A stretch of DNA of 64,000 bases from Ceratothoa steindachneri (GCA_963969495.1 OZ018323.1:66406460-66470459); one strand, 5' to 3'; positions 34,737 to 46,659 are shown, counted from the first letter of the stretch. The notes: generated by a model not told the origin, from the letters alone. Program-made: numbers and translations.

Positions 34737-34936
34737 CATAGGTGGGCGCGATAACGAAAAAAATGCATCACTATAACCGATAAATCGATAACGATAACCA
34801 AAAACTGAAATTATTGATTATCGCTAGTTTGGAACCAAAGGTATCGGCGATACCGATGAATCGATAACACAGCGAAAAATATCGGATAACCCGATAACGT
34901 TATCGCGATAATTTATCATGATAACGCCCACCTATG
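34737..34936. mobile_element. hAT-type MITE inside the mariner
   Basis: A 200-bp element with perfect 12-bp inverted ends CATAGGTGGGCG / CGCCCACCTATG. It is flanked by TGAATATT and TGAGTATT (7 of 8 identical). Internal sequence is made of GATAACGATAA and CGATAA words. Ends resemble those of the hAT at 30.3 kb. It splits the transposase close to the second catalytic Asp. Confidence 0.92.
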
Positions 34937-35468
34937 TGAGTATTGTCGTGAAAGAGAATAGGGCCTTTTTGCGCAACTTTTTATGCATTACCTCTAATTC
35001 CTGACAGTATTTCATTGTTGTGATTGTTTCTCCCTGGTTCAGGAATATAGTGGATAATCCCAAGTGCAGTCCACCATACTGTCACCATGCGCTTTTTTAG
35101 GTGGAACACGTACTTTAGGATATGTTTCGGTTGCTCTTGTTGGCCAAGCTACTGTGTAGAAATTTTCGTGTTGTTGTAAAGAATCCATATTTCATCACAA
35201 CTAAGTATCCGCTCAAGAAATGGATTATTCCGGTTTCTTAGCAACAAGGTTGAACAAATCTGGTAACGACGATTTTTGTTGGGCATCTGTCAGTTCATGC
35301 TGTACAAACTTGTCCATCCTTTCTCTTTTACCAATTTTGAACAAGTGAGCGGAAATGCATGATTTGCTTGCTCTCATTGTTCCAGCGAGCTTACGTACTC
35401 ATGTCCGAGGGTTGGCCTCGATTGCTTCCTTTAGTGTGTCATCTTCAAAGAATCGATTCCTCCCTGAC

Positions 35469-36484
35469 TGTGGGGGAATTTCACGTGGAATTTCTTTTCC
35501 AGCACGGAAGTGACATCCATGCGCTGGAGAAGGTTCTAGAATTTGGTTAGGCTTAAATTGGTAAGCCTCCCCCCCATCCACAAGCGGTAGCCTCGAACCG
35601 CGTCCACCTCGGACCACCTTTTCGCGGGTTAGAATCGCCTCGACGTGAAGATTCGAGAGTAGCGCTGTTTCCCCCACCCCCGCGGGGGGAGCCTCGGATA
35701 TATATAGGGCTTGTATTCCATGTGGTAGACACAGAGTTGAGGAGTCCCCGCCAGGATCAAAGAAGCATTCCCCTAGTTCCAAGTCAGGTGCTAACAACAA
35801 AGCAAAGTGACGGCTGAACTTTTCGTTTGTTGGAATTAGCCCAGCCAGTGAGGTAATTCCAGTTGACGATCGCCACCGAGCGATTTTTCCGACTCCACTC
35901 ATCAACTCCTTTCGAAGCCCTCCTCGTTTTCGGGTGGCCGAAATACTCTCCCCTGGACCGGACGTTACCGCCCCCCTCCCCCTTTGGAAAACCGTCATCA
36001 CGTCAACTTCCCGCTCAGAAGCTCCGAGTGCCCTCACCCTCGCGTTTATTGCCTGCAGAAGACATCCGCGAAACCTTACCCTGACGTCTCACCCGGAATC
36101 CTCCGTAAGCCAACCCCTCTCCCCCTTCAGCAACCCATTTGAGTTAATCATCCCCATTTGAATAGTCTCCTTCTGTAACGCATTAATTTATAACTTGAGT
36201 CTGATGGATAACTCTGCAATTTCCCCCCCTCGTTTACCAATGTAATTTCCCCATTAATTCTCTTATTTTATCTAAATAAAATTATATTTTTGTACATGCC
36301 TCTTTAAATAACCTTGAGCTTTGCCATTGCCCAAATTTTACCTGACCTCGTTGCGCTCTTTTCTCGCTGTTCCGCGCGTTGAAACTCGTGGCGTTCCGTC
36401 CCTTGTCGGTTCGCCTTTAAGTTATTGGTCCCTCCCCCATATATATAATATGGTATTGATATAATGTAATGTCATACCACGACA
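35469..36484 (-). mobile_element. Solo LTR (TGTCGT family, copy 3), exact 5-bp target duplication
   Basis: On the minus strand it begins TGTCGTGGTATG and ends ATTCCCCCACA. CTGAC flanks both sides (35464-35468 and 36485-36489). It sits inside the mariner N-terminal coding region, and mariner coding resumes on both sides, giving independent proof of the borders. An ATATATATA stretch near 35698 could be the promoter. Length 1016 bp; no internal genes. Confidence 0.92.
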
Positions 36485-36932
36485 CTGACCTTGAATATCT
36501 GTAAGACTCTCATCTCTTCAAAACCTCTGAAACCAACTCTGCATTATACGAACAGGATCCGATCTTTAGCCAAATGCTTCGTTGATGTTTTGTACAATTT
36601 CAGTAGCTTTTTTTCTAAGTTTGAAGTCATGAAGATAAATTATCCGAATGTCTTTTTTATTTATGTTTTTTTTAATAAACAACACAAAGTTCGTGTATAA
36701 CTTATGTACTCCCGAAAACTTTACATTAAACCTTAGAACAACTTGGTTCAGTTGATTGGTTTGTCATATATATGGCATTATGAGAAAAACGCCATTACTT
36801 TCTTGAATCGAGGCCTGAAAACCTCTACAGTAAAGGCATAAATAGCATTGTAATACGTTGGTAAAAGTACATTCGATCACATGGAACTTATTTTATTTAA
36901 AAATCAATTTTTTATTTACCTGTTTGCTTATC

Positions 36933-37151
36933 TTAAACCTTGCACCTTAAAAATGAATTATTTTCTGGACGACTTAATATCAAGATCAAAGTGAAAGCGG
37001 ATACGGCTAAGATTACAGAGGCAGCGGAGAGAAGCCTTGAAGCCATGAGATTTGAGAGATAGTTGACACCTAGATTTCTAACATTTTCAAAAAAATGGAA
37101 CCAGAGAAGTACCGATGTTAAGAAAAGGAGCAATAGTTCTGCAGTGAACAT
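36933..37151 (-). CDS. Hypothetical two-helix hydrophobic frame
   Basis: A 72-residue frame begins MFTAELLLLFLTSVLLWFHF and has a second hydrophobic run LLSAASVILAVSAFTLILIL, so two membrane helices could form. The ATG directly follows an AG preceded by TTGAGTAAC, and codon end is close to an AG-GTGCAAG donor-like site, so it could be an exon. No family was recognised. It may equally be chance in A/T-rich DNA. Confidence 0.2.
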   Translation of the reverse strand: MFTAELLLLFLTSVLLWFHFFENVRNLGVNYLSNLMASRLLSAASVILAVSAFTLILILSRPENNSFLRCKV

Positions 37152-37849
37152 CTGTTACTCAACCCCCGTAGAGTAAGTATCTCCAAACACATCATCATGC
37201 AAGAGCCAATTATAACACCGCTATCATTTCCTTCCCCACCTTCACAGACCAACCTTCCCCCCTCCTCTTTTTTTGTTCCTGAATTCTGCCGATGGAGTAC
37301 TAGTGTTCCTATGGGGCTACTCCTCTCCACATACTACTAACACGGAACGGGTAGGTTACGAAGGGTTACAGCATCGCAGGTTGGTGTCAAAAACACACAA
37401 CAACCCGTACATCTTTCCACCAACGACTTCGAGCTCAGGAGTAATTATTATTCTAATTTTTATTTGCATTTCATTATTCAGTCGCGGGATCTCGTCCACG
37501 ACTGGGACGAATGGAGCTGCCTGCCCCCCCCCCCCCACCTGAATGGATACCCACTAGCAACACCCGTTTTGTCATGATTACGTTCTAGAAAGTTGTCCTC
37601 CGGGAGCTATTCCGTAACGATGTCCACGGATAGAAGATGTTTGAGATTCTCAGGAAACGAGGAGGGGAGAAAGAGAGGTAGGCTTGCGTGTCATCGGCAT
37701 AAAAATAAGGAAATGATTAGAGACAAAAAAATAGACAGACCAAGACTGAGCCTTAAGGATATCAAAACCTTCCTCTATCGGCCTAAATACCTCACTACCG
37801 ATAGAAACACGCGACTGCGACGATAATTAGGAGGGTTCCAGAAACCTCA
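37152..37849. other. Unassigned interval with C-run
   Basis: No supported gene; a C tract lies at 37524-37537. Short frames on both strands overlap each other and resemble nothing known. Confidence 0.4.
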
Positions 37850-38110
37850 GGGATTTATGAGGACGATAAAGATCAGTGCGATGAACACCGAGAGATCAAG
37901 AAGGACTCGAAAGGGGGACTGACTAGTATGAGCCGCTAAACCTAACGTAGGCAGTCAGTTTCATTTAGGAGAGCGGATTTAGTGCTGTGGTCAACCTTGA
38001 ACTAGTTTGGAAGATCTATATGATCAATGTAGGAGGACATGTGTTGAAGAACCTCGGCTTACCTCATCCTTCAAGGACTTTAGACAGGAACGAGGCATGA
38101 GAGATCGAGC
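37850..38110 (-). pseudogene. L2-type LINE RT fragment
   Basis: The minus strand reads SHASFLSKVLEG followed by EVLQHMSSYIDHIDLPN and FKVDHSTKSALLNETD. These correspond to the RT fingers NYRPISNLSFLSKVLE and the HSTETALL motif of L2-like RTs. Two stops and at least one frameshift. The rest of the RT is not evident. Confidence 0.6.
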
Positions 38111-39366
38111 TGTAGCTTGCCGGGTCATCTGGATGCGGGGGGGGACGAGAATTGGGTAAAACAGCGGGCGTATTTACGACCGGCTGGTATTAGACCAGAT
38201 CAGGTGGGAGATATTAAAGATACCAGTGAGGTGATAGGGGAGAACAAGGATGAACTGATGATAGAGACTTGGAGGGAAAGAGTCAAGGGGAAACCAGGTC
38301 GTTTTTGAGCAGAAAATGAGAAAGGTTACATCTTCAAGAGACATCAGGGCGAGAGATGAGTTTGGGTGGTGGAGTAGAGGGGAATATTACAGGGTAAAGT
38401 TCAGAGGTGGAGGGCATGACAGAACGAATGTGAACTATTTTGACGAAGCACAACGCAGAAAATTTATTGGGGAGGGGTGGGTAGACTGGAGTGTGAGAGG
38501 GGTAGAGTGAGGCGTAAGAAGTCTGAACAGTGTGTGATCGTGCATGTGAAGATTCAAATATAATACTTAAATTGTTCACTTCCCCCATTTTAAGGTTAAG
38601 GCACCGATGTAGTCTATTCCGGTTAGGGTGAATGGAGATTATTTTAACCCGTTTTTAGGAAGTGGTTGAGGAATTAAAGCAGGGTAAGGAGCTCTTTGGA
38701 CACCGGTGGCAAAACAGTTATGCAACTCAGCCCTTATGACTCAAACGGGGGACCACCGGCGCTGTCGCAGGGCATTAACTACGACTGGCACGAAGCAGCG
38801 ATGAAACTTAATATAGGAGTCATGAAGGAGTAAAGTTATGCTTGGGCGGGATGACGAGATTATTAGTCCCCTAGGAAAAAGGCTCCGCCCATTTCTAACC
38901 TCCCGTGGTATCTAATAAGCTCTTCGTGAAGAAACAGCCGCAGCTGAGGACCTCAAGTAGGCTTATTCATCCGGGAAACAACTTTACAGGACTAAAGTTA
39001 CCCAGTAGTTTTCAGTCGGCGATATCCTCCTCGTGGAAATTATAGAACGCTGAAACAAGTACGCAGTTTTTTTTTGTGCGGTGAAGTTTTCTTTTAATGT
39101 TTTTATATTTATTTATCGTTTATTATTTTTTATTATTTAAATGCAACCTAAGAAATAAGACAAATTAATTCCGGCGGGTTATTATACACTTAAAGGCAGT
39201 CGCCAGGTCGGGACCTTAAATATTTTATTTTTAAATCACTTTGGAGTGAGGCTTTCTACCTTATCGCTCTTTGGTGTAAATGAAAAATCACCCCCTCCCC
39301 CCTACACACAAAATAGGCCTGGCTTCTGGTGCCCTCGGGCTCACCAGAGATTTTATCCTGATCTTT
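38111..39366. other. Unassigned interval
   Basis: No gene supported. 38300-38600 has purine-rich degraded LINE-like character on the minus strand, but no diagnostic motif. 39060-39160 is A/T-rich. Confidence 0.4.
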
Positions 39367-39428
39367 AAGAATATAAAAAAGGAGACTGCAAAGGGTTAAT
39401 CAATAGCCTATTTATTAGTAGGCAGCTC

Positions 39429-40120
39429 AAAGGGGGGGATCCACCATGGCTGCCGCCCATCTAGTATAGTGGTTAGCGCGCTTGCCCGGCAATCGCTGGG
39501 ACGGCAATTCGAATCTCCGTCCGGATTCTTTTTTTAAAAGCTGACGCTATTTACCAGGGAGGTTACCTCCGTGACTGGGCATCACGGTGTGGACGGGTAG
39601 GTGGAGCTTGTAGCTATGGCAGGGTCGTGACCAGCAGTCCACAGTCTACCTAAAAAAAGGATAACTCTGATTTCAAAACCCTGGGTGTCCTGGGGAGGAC
39701 TTAAAACTGCATCCGGTGGCGAGGCTCTGACTGAGGACTTTCAGAGCTTTAGGGATAGTGGAGTTACCATTTAATTGCTCCCAGGTCCAATCTGATCCGG
39801 AGTGATAGCACCTGCCTAGGGTCCCTGCTGCCTTGTAGGGTGAGCTTCTTTAGGCAAAGGCTAGGAGAAAGGAAACTCGGATATCAAACCAAATCCTGCC
39901 CAGTCCTAAACGGCAGAACAGGCGGACGAAGTTTTAATTAAAACCACAACGCCTGTGAAGGCGGAACAAGGCTGCAAAAAGTCTGTTAGCTACGATCGTC
40001 TCGGTTTCACCCAGCCATTAGACCTAGCTGAAGGCTTGTGTGCTTACTAAAGGTGCAACAGTAAGTACACGACAATGAAGACTCTTATCCTCGACCTCGA
40101 GGAAATGCCACGACGATGAA
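39429..40120 (+). mobile_element. tRNA-headed SINE-like element in a LINE 3' UTR
   Basis: TAGTAGGCAGCTC (39416-39428) and TAGTAGGCAGTTC (40121-40133) flank a 692-bp insert, a 13-bp target duplication with one mismatch, the length expected of LINE-machinery insertions. The interrupted LINE 3' UTR is continuous in the related copy near 18.88 kb. The head has tRNA-like polymerase III boxes. The long body (39540-40110) has no frame and no family I recognise. Confidence 0.75.
39456..39530 (+). ncRNA. tRNA-like SINE head with A and B boxes
   Basis: TAGTATAGTGGTTAGCG (39463-39479) matches a tRNA D-arm/A box, and GCAATTCGAATC (39504-39515) the T-arm/B box. An internal TTGCC-C-GGCAA replaces a proper anticodon loop, so it is not a functional tRNA. 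A T-run at 39529-39535 could terminate polymerase III prematurely. Confidence 0.65.
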
Positions 40121-41404
40121 TAGTAGGCAGTTCCTGTTCCCTTTACCCAGTTCGTTCCTACCTAGCATCCTCATCTTAAAAGTCTTCAGGGTATAAGTTA
40201 TTATCACATAACTAGTAAGCCTATTCCACTCATCTACCACTCGATTGGTAAACCAATTTCTACCAATCTCTTTCCTAAACCTAAACTTGCCCAGTTTAAA
40301 CCCTTGTTACGTGCCCTATTCTGTTGGCTACAAATATGAACCTTACCCCTCTGTCTCCCATCTTATAACTTTTTACCGATTTTAAGACTTCAATAAAGTC
40401 CCCTTGAATCGTTCCCCTTTCTACCGTATGATTTAGTCTTTTAAACTTTTCACCATAAGGTAAACTCCTCAACCCAAGAACCATCCTTCTTGGCACAGAT
40501 TCTAGTGAAGCAATATCCATCCTATAATATGGTGATCAGTATTTGCACAGCATCGATAGGATGAGGCCTAACTAATGACAGGTCCAGTTTTAGAATGACA
40601 TCAGCACTCCGATTATATACACTCCTCGATATAAACCCCAATACCCTGTTCGCTTTATGTCTAGCACTTATGCACTGCTTTCTAGGCCGGAAGTCTGAAC
40701 TTAGCAGGATACCTAAGTCTATTTCGCATTCTGAGTTTCCTAAATCTCTCCAATTCAATTTATAATTATTCAGTGGATTACACATACCCACACTTGCTTA
40801 TGTAAAATTCCATTATATATTTCCCTGCTATTGAGATAGTTTGGTCAATTTATCTTGTAATACCTCAGCATCAGAGTCAGACCTTATAATCCTACCGAGC
40901 TTAGTATCATCAGCGAACAAGTCGCTACTTATACCAAAGTCCAGATCATTAATATAAACCAAGAATAACAAGGCACCCAAGAGTGAGCGCTGAGGAACCC
41001 AACTGGTAACATTTCACCTCTCAGATTTAATCCAGTCTATACTAACTAATTTGCTGTCCGTCACTAAACCACGACTGAATCCTCATAAAAATACTTCCTT
41101 CGATCTCGTGCGCTTTGACTTTATTCAAAAGTCGTAAGTTTGGCACCTTGTCGAAAGCCTTGATAAATTCCAAATAAACAATATCGTAATTCTCATCTCT
41201 ATCGGCCGTATCGTATACCTTTCTATAAAAAGAGGGTAAATATGTCAAACACGCTTTACCCCTAATAAATCCGTGTTGAGATTCCTTACAGGGTCCATCA
41301 TTTTCCCCACCACTGATGTCAAACTCACTGGAAGCAATTGCACATAATCGTTTTATCCACCTTCTTAAATATAGGTATCACATTAGTCTTTTTAAGTATA
41401 ATTA

Positions 41405-41590
41405 TAAAAGTTTTCAGACAAAAAATAAAAATATAGAGTAATAAAATGAGTTTATTACCTGGGGTTTTTTTTTAACAAACAATGAACAATATTTTTTTTT
41501 CTCTTTTTTGGAAGATCCTTGATGGTGACCCTAAGCAAATGGCGCGCCCCAGGCGACTGCCTAAGTTGCCAGCACCTTGAGCCGACACTC
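41405..41590. mobile_element. Short insertion within the minus-strand LINE
   Basis: LINE coding on the minus strand is legible up to about 41.40 kb and again from about 41.59 kb. Between them lies unrelated sequence with A/T-rich start and a G/C-rich part (GGCGCGCCCCAGGCGACTGC). Probably a non-autonomous insertion; ends not resolved. Confidence 0.4.
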
Positions 41591-42430
41591 GCTATTCTCT
41601 AACGATTTTCTAAATAGGCATGCTAGGGGCCTCACTTAACGCATCTTTACATTCCTTTAAAATCCTAGGAAGAATATATCAGGTCCCAGTGGTTTACTAA
41701 ATTTAATTATATCTATTTCTTTTGGGAATATCTTCTTTGCAATCAAAATATCCTCTAATTTCTCCTCCTTATTACCCCCTGAAGATCAAGGTCCATTTAA
41801 GTACAATTAGAATATCCTAGAGTGTAAATACTGAAAGAAAATATTCACTAACTCTCCATCTGTAGTTTTAAGTGGGGCTATTTTATCCTTAGTCTTAGTC
41901 TTGTATAATTGAAAAAAACCTTTGGTATTTTCCTTTGCCTTATTTACCGCTTTAATTTCATAATTTCTCATTGCTACTCTAATCTACTTATGTCCCGAGT
42001 TAGCTCATTATATCTCTGCCTTAATTGACACCCACCTTTTTTCTATTTCCTTATAAATACCCCCTTTAATGCCGATATAATATTTTATTTTATCTCACAT
42101 CCACTTAGGGGGTCGAAAACCTTGGTTTTAATTTCCCTATATAGAATGTTCATATTCTGTTCAGTAATTAACTGCTTAATCATTGTCATATATTTCTTAT
42201 CTACACGATTCCTCTCTACCTGAGGGTTATCTTCTCCCTCGACTATTCTCATTGACCTGACCTCACCTGCTAGTCCCCAGACAACAGTCTCAAGGTACCT
42301 CCTCAATCCACTATTACCCGCTTTTCTAAAGTCTGGGATTTTAACCTTATTTATTTTACTGAGAACCTCGTTGCATTTTAACTTAAATCAAATTTTGCAA
42401 TGGTCGCCATTTCCTAACTTTCCCCCATCT

Positions 42431-43060
42431 CACATCCTTCTGTTTTCTTCCTCTACCCTTCTATGCTTCACGCACACACACAATGCAAGTCAAAAGAAAT
42501 AATGGATAGAAATACTAAAATAATATACACGTGGTTCGGATCATATGTAAAAGGATAGGTCCATCCACCGACCACCTAAGTCAGCTTCAGTTTCCTCCCA
42601 TACTTCCCCATTTTCGATCTCTACTTTTTTCTTTCACAGCTTCTTTTCCCATTCTGAGTCCGCAACGTGGTGTCAGGTGTAGCATCGGCCAGCATACTGC
42701 AGTTGACTTCTAGAGAACTGCATGCCCTCCCGGCACGAATACGTGCATATTCATCTAGGGCTAGGATATCCTCTTATCTTCATCACTTTCTTTATAGATC
42801 TCTCTCCTTACAAACTTTGTGTGAGAATGCGCTCGTTGGTTTTCGCTTTGCATTCTAGGGGAAAAACTTTACTTTTTGCATTCATTTCATCCGCAGATGA
42901 AAGAAATATTGCAAATTGAGAGGTCTCTCAGCAACATGGCATCGATAAGTCTCAAAAATGAAGATGCAAGACAGGAAAAGGAAGACCTTAACGAATTACA
43001 TATATGTATTAAATAGGCCCCCCGGAATTTCATGCCATTTTGAAAAAATAAAAATACCAG
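42431..43060. other. Unassigned interval
   Basis: No gene or repeat recognised. Short overlapping plus-strand frames at 42.5-42.9 kb have no family resemblance. Confidence 0.45.
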
Positions 43061-43480
43061 GCAATGGCTTCGCCACTCCTGCGCTTCGTTACTAAGATTA
43101 AAATTTTAAATCTTAAAAAAAGCGGCCATGGTTAAATTTTTAGAAATTTTCTGAACTTCGCCAATTATAATAATTTTAAAAGGGAACTCTGAACTAAATT
43201 TCCCCCCTTTAAAAATATCACGTTGCTAAAATATAGAGTTATAGAAGATATATAAAAATGAATTTTCTGAACTTCACCATTTGTAATTCTTTGGGTTTTA
43301 AAAAAAATCACAAAATTTCGATACTTATATTTATTTCTGAACTTCACCATTTTGTTTTTTGATATTATAAAAGAATTATTAGAAATAACTTTGATAAAAA
43401 ACATAAGTCATAACCAAACTAAGATGAAATTATTATTCAAATACTCAAAGAAATCCCCTTCTTAAATTATAGTTAGTGAT
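43061..43480 (-). repeat. Dispersed repeat family R1, minus-strand copy
   Basis: Inverse of 5219-5591: it starts at GGCAATGGCTTCGCCACTCC and ends with GAAATCCCCTTCTTAAATTA. It is bordered on the right by a short GATGATGAT run instead of an AT array. It carries about 45 extra bases relative to the other copy near 43200-43250. Confidence 0.8.
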
Positions 43481-44954
43481 GATGATGATGATATATTTAT
43501 TTTTAATTAAATTTATTCAATTATATAGTTAGCATTTTATTCTACAACCTTTTCCCTTTTTATTGGTTAAAAAAGAAAAACGAAATTAGAATTTCTCTAA
43601 TTTTCCTAATGAGAAAAATAAGGCTGGCCTTACTGGTGGAGAGGGGCGTTTTCGGCTCAAATTCATTATGGGCATCGTAATTATATTTTTTGCGGATGCT
43701 TTTCCAACAAATAAGAAGGGAAATGTTGTATAAAAAATTTATATCAATATAATTGATTAAATTTACTTAATTTTGTTTCATTTTTCCAAAGCGGCACGAA
43801 CTTGCATTATATTGAGTAAATTTACATTTTTATTTTACTTTCGAACGTTTAACACCCTCTTCCACTCTTTGCTGGGTCTAAACACGCGCGGAAAAGATAG
43901 TAGGAGAGGCAAAAGACGACCCGAGAGCACTGATCTCTTGGGGCGCGCCCCTTTGCGGGGAAGTAAATTTAAATAAATTGACCGCAACTTATTTTTCATC
44001 AACAAATAATTAAGATTTGACACGTCTGGAAGGCAAAATTAAAAGCTGACTCCTTTCTACACACATATATACACACAAAGAATTGAAATATAAATTGTAC
44101 TACTCGATAGAAATATTAAAAAAATGTGCTTGTTGCACGTCTCTTACAAGTGTGCCATAACAAACAAAATTCTACACGACTTGCTACTAATATTGCTAAT
44201 TCTTCGATAACGAAGCCTACTTTTACGTTCTTTGTACTTACGTCATTGAATCCGAGCTGGCTTATCGTGGACAGAAAAAGTCGTTTAAACAACCGCATTG
44301 TGTTGACCACATTATTTCGCTGTCGTTTGTAAACGTTTACTAAATTACAATGACGCTATTAAAATTTATAGCCTTATTTTTCCTTAAAAACGTCATAAGA
44401 TTACAAACGTGATAAACGAGAAATTATGCATCGGTTCTTTTCAACAAGTCTGGTAATATCTTGCAACTCCATTAACTGTTGTAGGAAATGTACATTAAAA
44501 CGTAGAGAGATGACGCATTAATATTATGGATATTAAAACAACGGAAAATAATTAAAGATGAGTAGATTAACAGATTCAGAAAGGTAAGAAAATGGCGTGC
44601 ATCAACGAAGACCTAGACACAGGTTCTTTAAAAAAAAAATAAGATAACTATTTATGTAGATTAGTTTCGGTTCATTTTCTTGGTGAAGAAGCAATTTTTA
44701 GTACACACGTCATGGTGTTTTCGACAAACCAAACATAGACATAATACCATTTAATCTACCTAGATAGGAGATAAAAGTCAGTGAGAGCACAAATTTATAT
44801 TCGTTGTACAGTACTAATTTCTAGTTTCGCCTCATATTTCAGCTGCACAATAAGTAATATAATTAATTGCGTTACTCTCATATAGGTTAAAAATGGAGGG
44901 GGAAAAGAAAACCAAAACATATTCTTAATTTGTGCGGACATCAGTTCGACTGAA
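43481..44954. other. Unassigned A/T-rich interval
   Basis: No feature supported. Minus-strand frames at 43835-44023 and 44116-44310 are short and unlike known families. Confidence 0.45.
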
Positions 44955-45965
44955 ATTAAGGTTTCCTAAGGATAGATTGGAGGTGGGGCGGGAATCAACT
45001 AAACCCTACTCGACAATCCTGCGTCTCCTATAGTGACTCGGGTGATATAAAAATTTGACTTGATCCCAGCATATTTTTGTATATTTTTTATGAGATTTGA
45101 CTAAAGATAGTTAAGCTGGAGAAAGGAAAATTTGGAGAAATGTGCCCCCCCCTGTTTTGAAATAAAAAACGTAGAGCATTTGGAGTAGCATAGGTGCATA
45201 CGTTATGTGTATTCGTACATGCGTTGAGCTAAAGTTCTGCTAGTTTCTCCAATGTAGGATTAGGAGGAGGGATGGATTTTTTTATTAGTTCATTTTTTAA
45301 AGTACCAGGAAAGCTAAATGCTAGTGTAGTGTTGGTATTTTCTACTAGTTTACTTAAGCCTATCAATTTGGATTTATAAGGCAAGGTGATAGGTCGAAGA
45401 ACTGGGGTACACAGTCGTACAGATTCTATATTCCCGTAGGAACATAAAAGAGATTGATTGAATTTTGTTTTTACTATGACCGGAGTAAAAATTAATATAG
45501 GAGTTTGAGTGTGGTGGTTTTCTGTAAATAGAAAAATGGAGGAAATTGCTGAGGTGATGGCAGTTAACGAGAATATCTCGGAACAGGAGGGTGAGATTAT
45601 TATCCTATTTAAATTTGAATTCAATTAATGGATGAAATGAGTTCAGTGTTTTAAGGAAGTTATAAAAAAAATCTATTTTATGGCCAAAGTATAATAAATC
45701 ATTAATGTATCTGAAAGGATTTTCATTACATATTTTCTGCCATAGTACGGATTCAAAATTGTCTATAAAAATAGCGCAATACATTATCATATAAACACAT
45801 TTTTATTAAATTAATGAAAATATTAGTGGGTACATGCAAATTAATGTTCAGTTCGGGAAGTTTTCTTTCTAGGTATGATGAGGTTTCATCGGCGCTATTA
45901 TACATAGTATGAGATCTACCTTAAATAAAAATGCGGTCTTTGAACAATTTCAAAATCGAGAACGC
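44955..45965 (-). pseudogene. Penelope-like element RT remnant
   Basis: The minus strand, from 45.96 kb, gives ETSSYLERKLPELNINLHVP and INLIKMCLYDN (PLE RT core), FRYINDLLYFG (the catalytic DD-bearing RYVDD segment, here ND), then IYRKPPHSNSYI-like and REYRIC pieces, and finally LPYKSKLIGLSKLVENTNT in a 131-residue frame (45229-45624). That order is the PLE RT followed by its linker. No GIY-YIG endonuclease motif is legible. A second copy of the terminal part lies at 63.4-63.7 kb on the plus strand. Confidence 0.75.
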
Positions 45966-46655
45966 CCTTGAAATTTTAGTTACCTGCTTACCGGGTTAAA
46001 CAAACCAACTAAGCAAACCAAATTAAATAGAAACCAAATTCAGAGCCTCAGGTTGTACTTAGCTTTTTCACTGGGCGATAGTACCAATGGCACACCCAAA
46101 AAATGATGTCAAAAGAAGTTGATGGCAGTGTTATATCGAGTGAAAACAATGCCGTTTGTCTTTGGAAAGAGCATAATCTAGTTGATGAAATACAAAAAGT
46201 AGACATTGCCATAAATGTAGCGAGACCGGAAAGGTGAATTCAGACTGATTCTTAGATGCCCGGGTTAAGGGGTGTCAAGCGCTATCAAAATGACCTTAAC
46301 TTTAACTAGAAAATTGCCAATAATGTGCCGTGGTTTGTACTAGGGGTCAAATTGTTGGTACTCAGGAAACCCTACTTTAATTGATAAAGCACGCTGCGCT
46401 GGTCAACGGAAATACAACCGCCTCTACTAATAACACTGGTTTGCGCTGTTTTCAAGGTCTAACACATAATAGCTGGTTTTAGGCCAGTTATTTGGGCTGA
46501 ATCCGAAAATCATGCTCATTTTATCTAATCAGATCAAGTTTTTGAGATATAAGCACATGCCAGAAATTCCTATATTCCGATCTATTTGTAGGCGAATGTA
46601 CACACAATAGTAAATTTTGAACTGATTTATACACAGAAGGTTTACAGAATGTTCT
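45966..46655. other. 3' flank of the dispersed Cys/His gene, otherwise unassigned
   Basis: Minus-strand sequence at 46.47-46.56 kb lies immediately downstream of the dispersed gene and may be its conserved 3' flank. Nothing else recognised. Confidence 0.35.
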
Positions 46656-46659
46656 AATT

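Larger units (their letters stand above)
34440..36690 (-). pseudogene. mariner DD34D transposase, decayed and interrupted
   Basis: Pieces on the minus strand, N to C: YLHDFKLRKKATEIVQNINE (36.6 kb, right of the LTR), FFEDDTLKEAIEANP and MRASKSCISAHLFKIGKRER (HTH, 35.3-35.45 kb), FLERILSCDEIWILY (first Asp), TVWW and NPGETITTMKYC-like segments, LFHDN (second Asp, beside the MITE), then LPHPPYSPDLSPSDFH-type (third Asp, 34.6 kb). Multiple frameshifts. Domain order and spacing match irritans-type mariners. Confidence 0.85.
34335..36818 (-). mobile_element. mariner transposon carrying two later insertions
   Basis: The left end TTAGGTACTCCAGAAAGTAA follows a TA at 34333-34334. The right end near 36787-36818 carries the inverse-related CATTACTTTCTTGAATC. 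Removing the solo LTR (35469-36484) and the hAT MITE (34737-34936) leaves about 1.27 kb, the normal mariner length. The right boundary is uncertain by about 10 bp. Confidence 0.85.
39367..42430 (-). mobile_element. CR1/L2-like LINE, with SINE and a short insertion
   Basis: On the minus strand, from 42.4 kb: late endonuclease and linker (frame 42085-42306), RT fingers near 41.7 kb, YLEFIKAFDKVPN at 41.15 kb, a FADDTKLG equivalent at 40.9 kb, RHKANRVLGF at 40.67 kb, and a 3' UTR ending in the TTTGCAGTCTCC terminus at about 39370. Two insertions interrupt it, at 39429-40120 and about 41405-41590. Same family as 16.1-18.96 kb. Frameshifts throughout. Confidence 0.8.

Noticed and set aside
35399..36037. 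A 212-residue minus-strand frame
   Set aside because: It runs across the solo LTR/mariner junction; its last ~24 residues are mariner and the rest is LTR, so it is a chance fusion.
39456..39530. Functional tRNA gene
   Set aside because: The anticodon arm lacks a 7-base loop and the acceptor stem does not pair; it is better explained as a SINE head.
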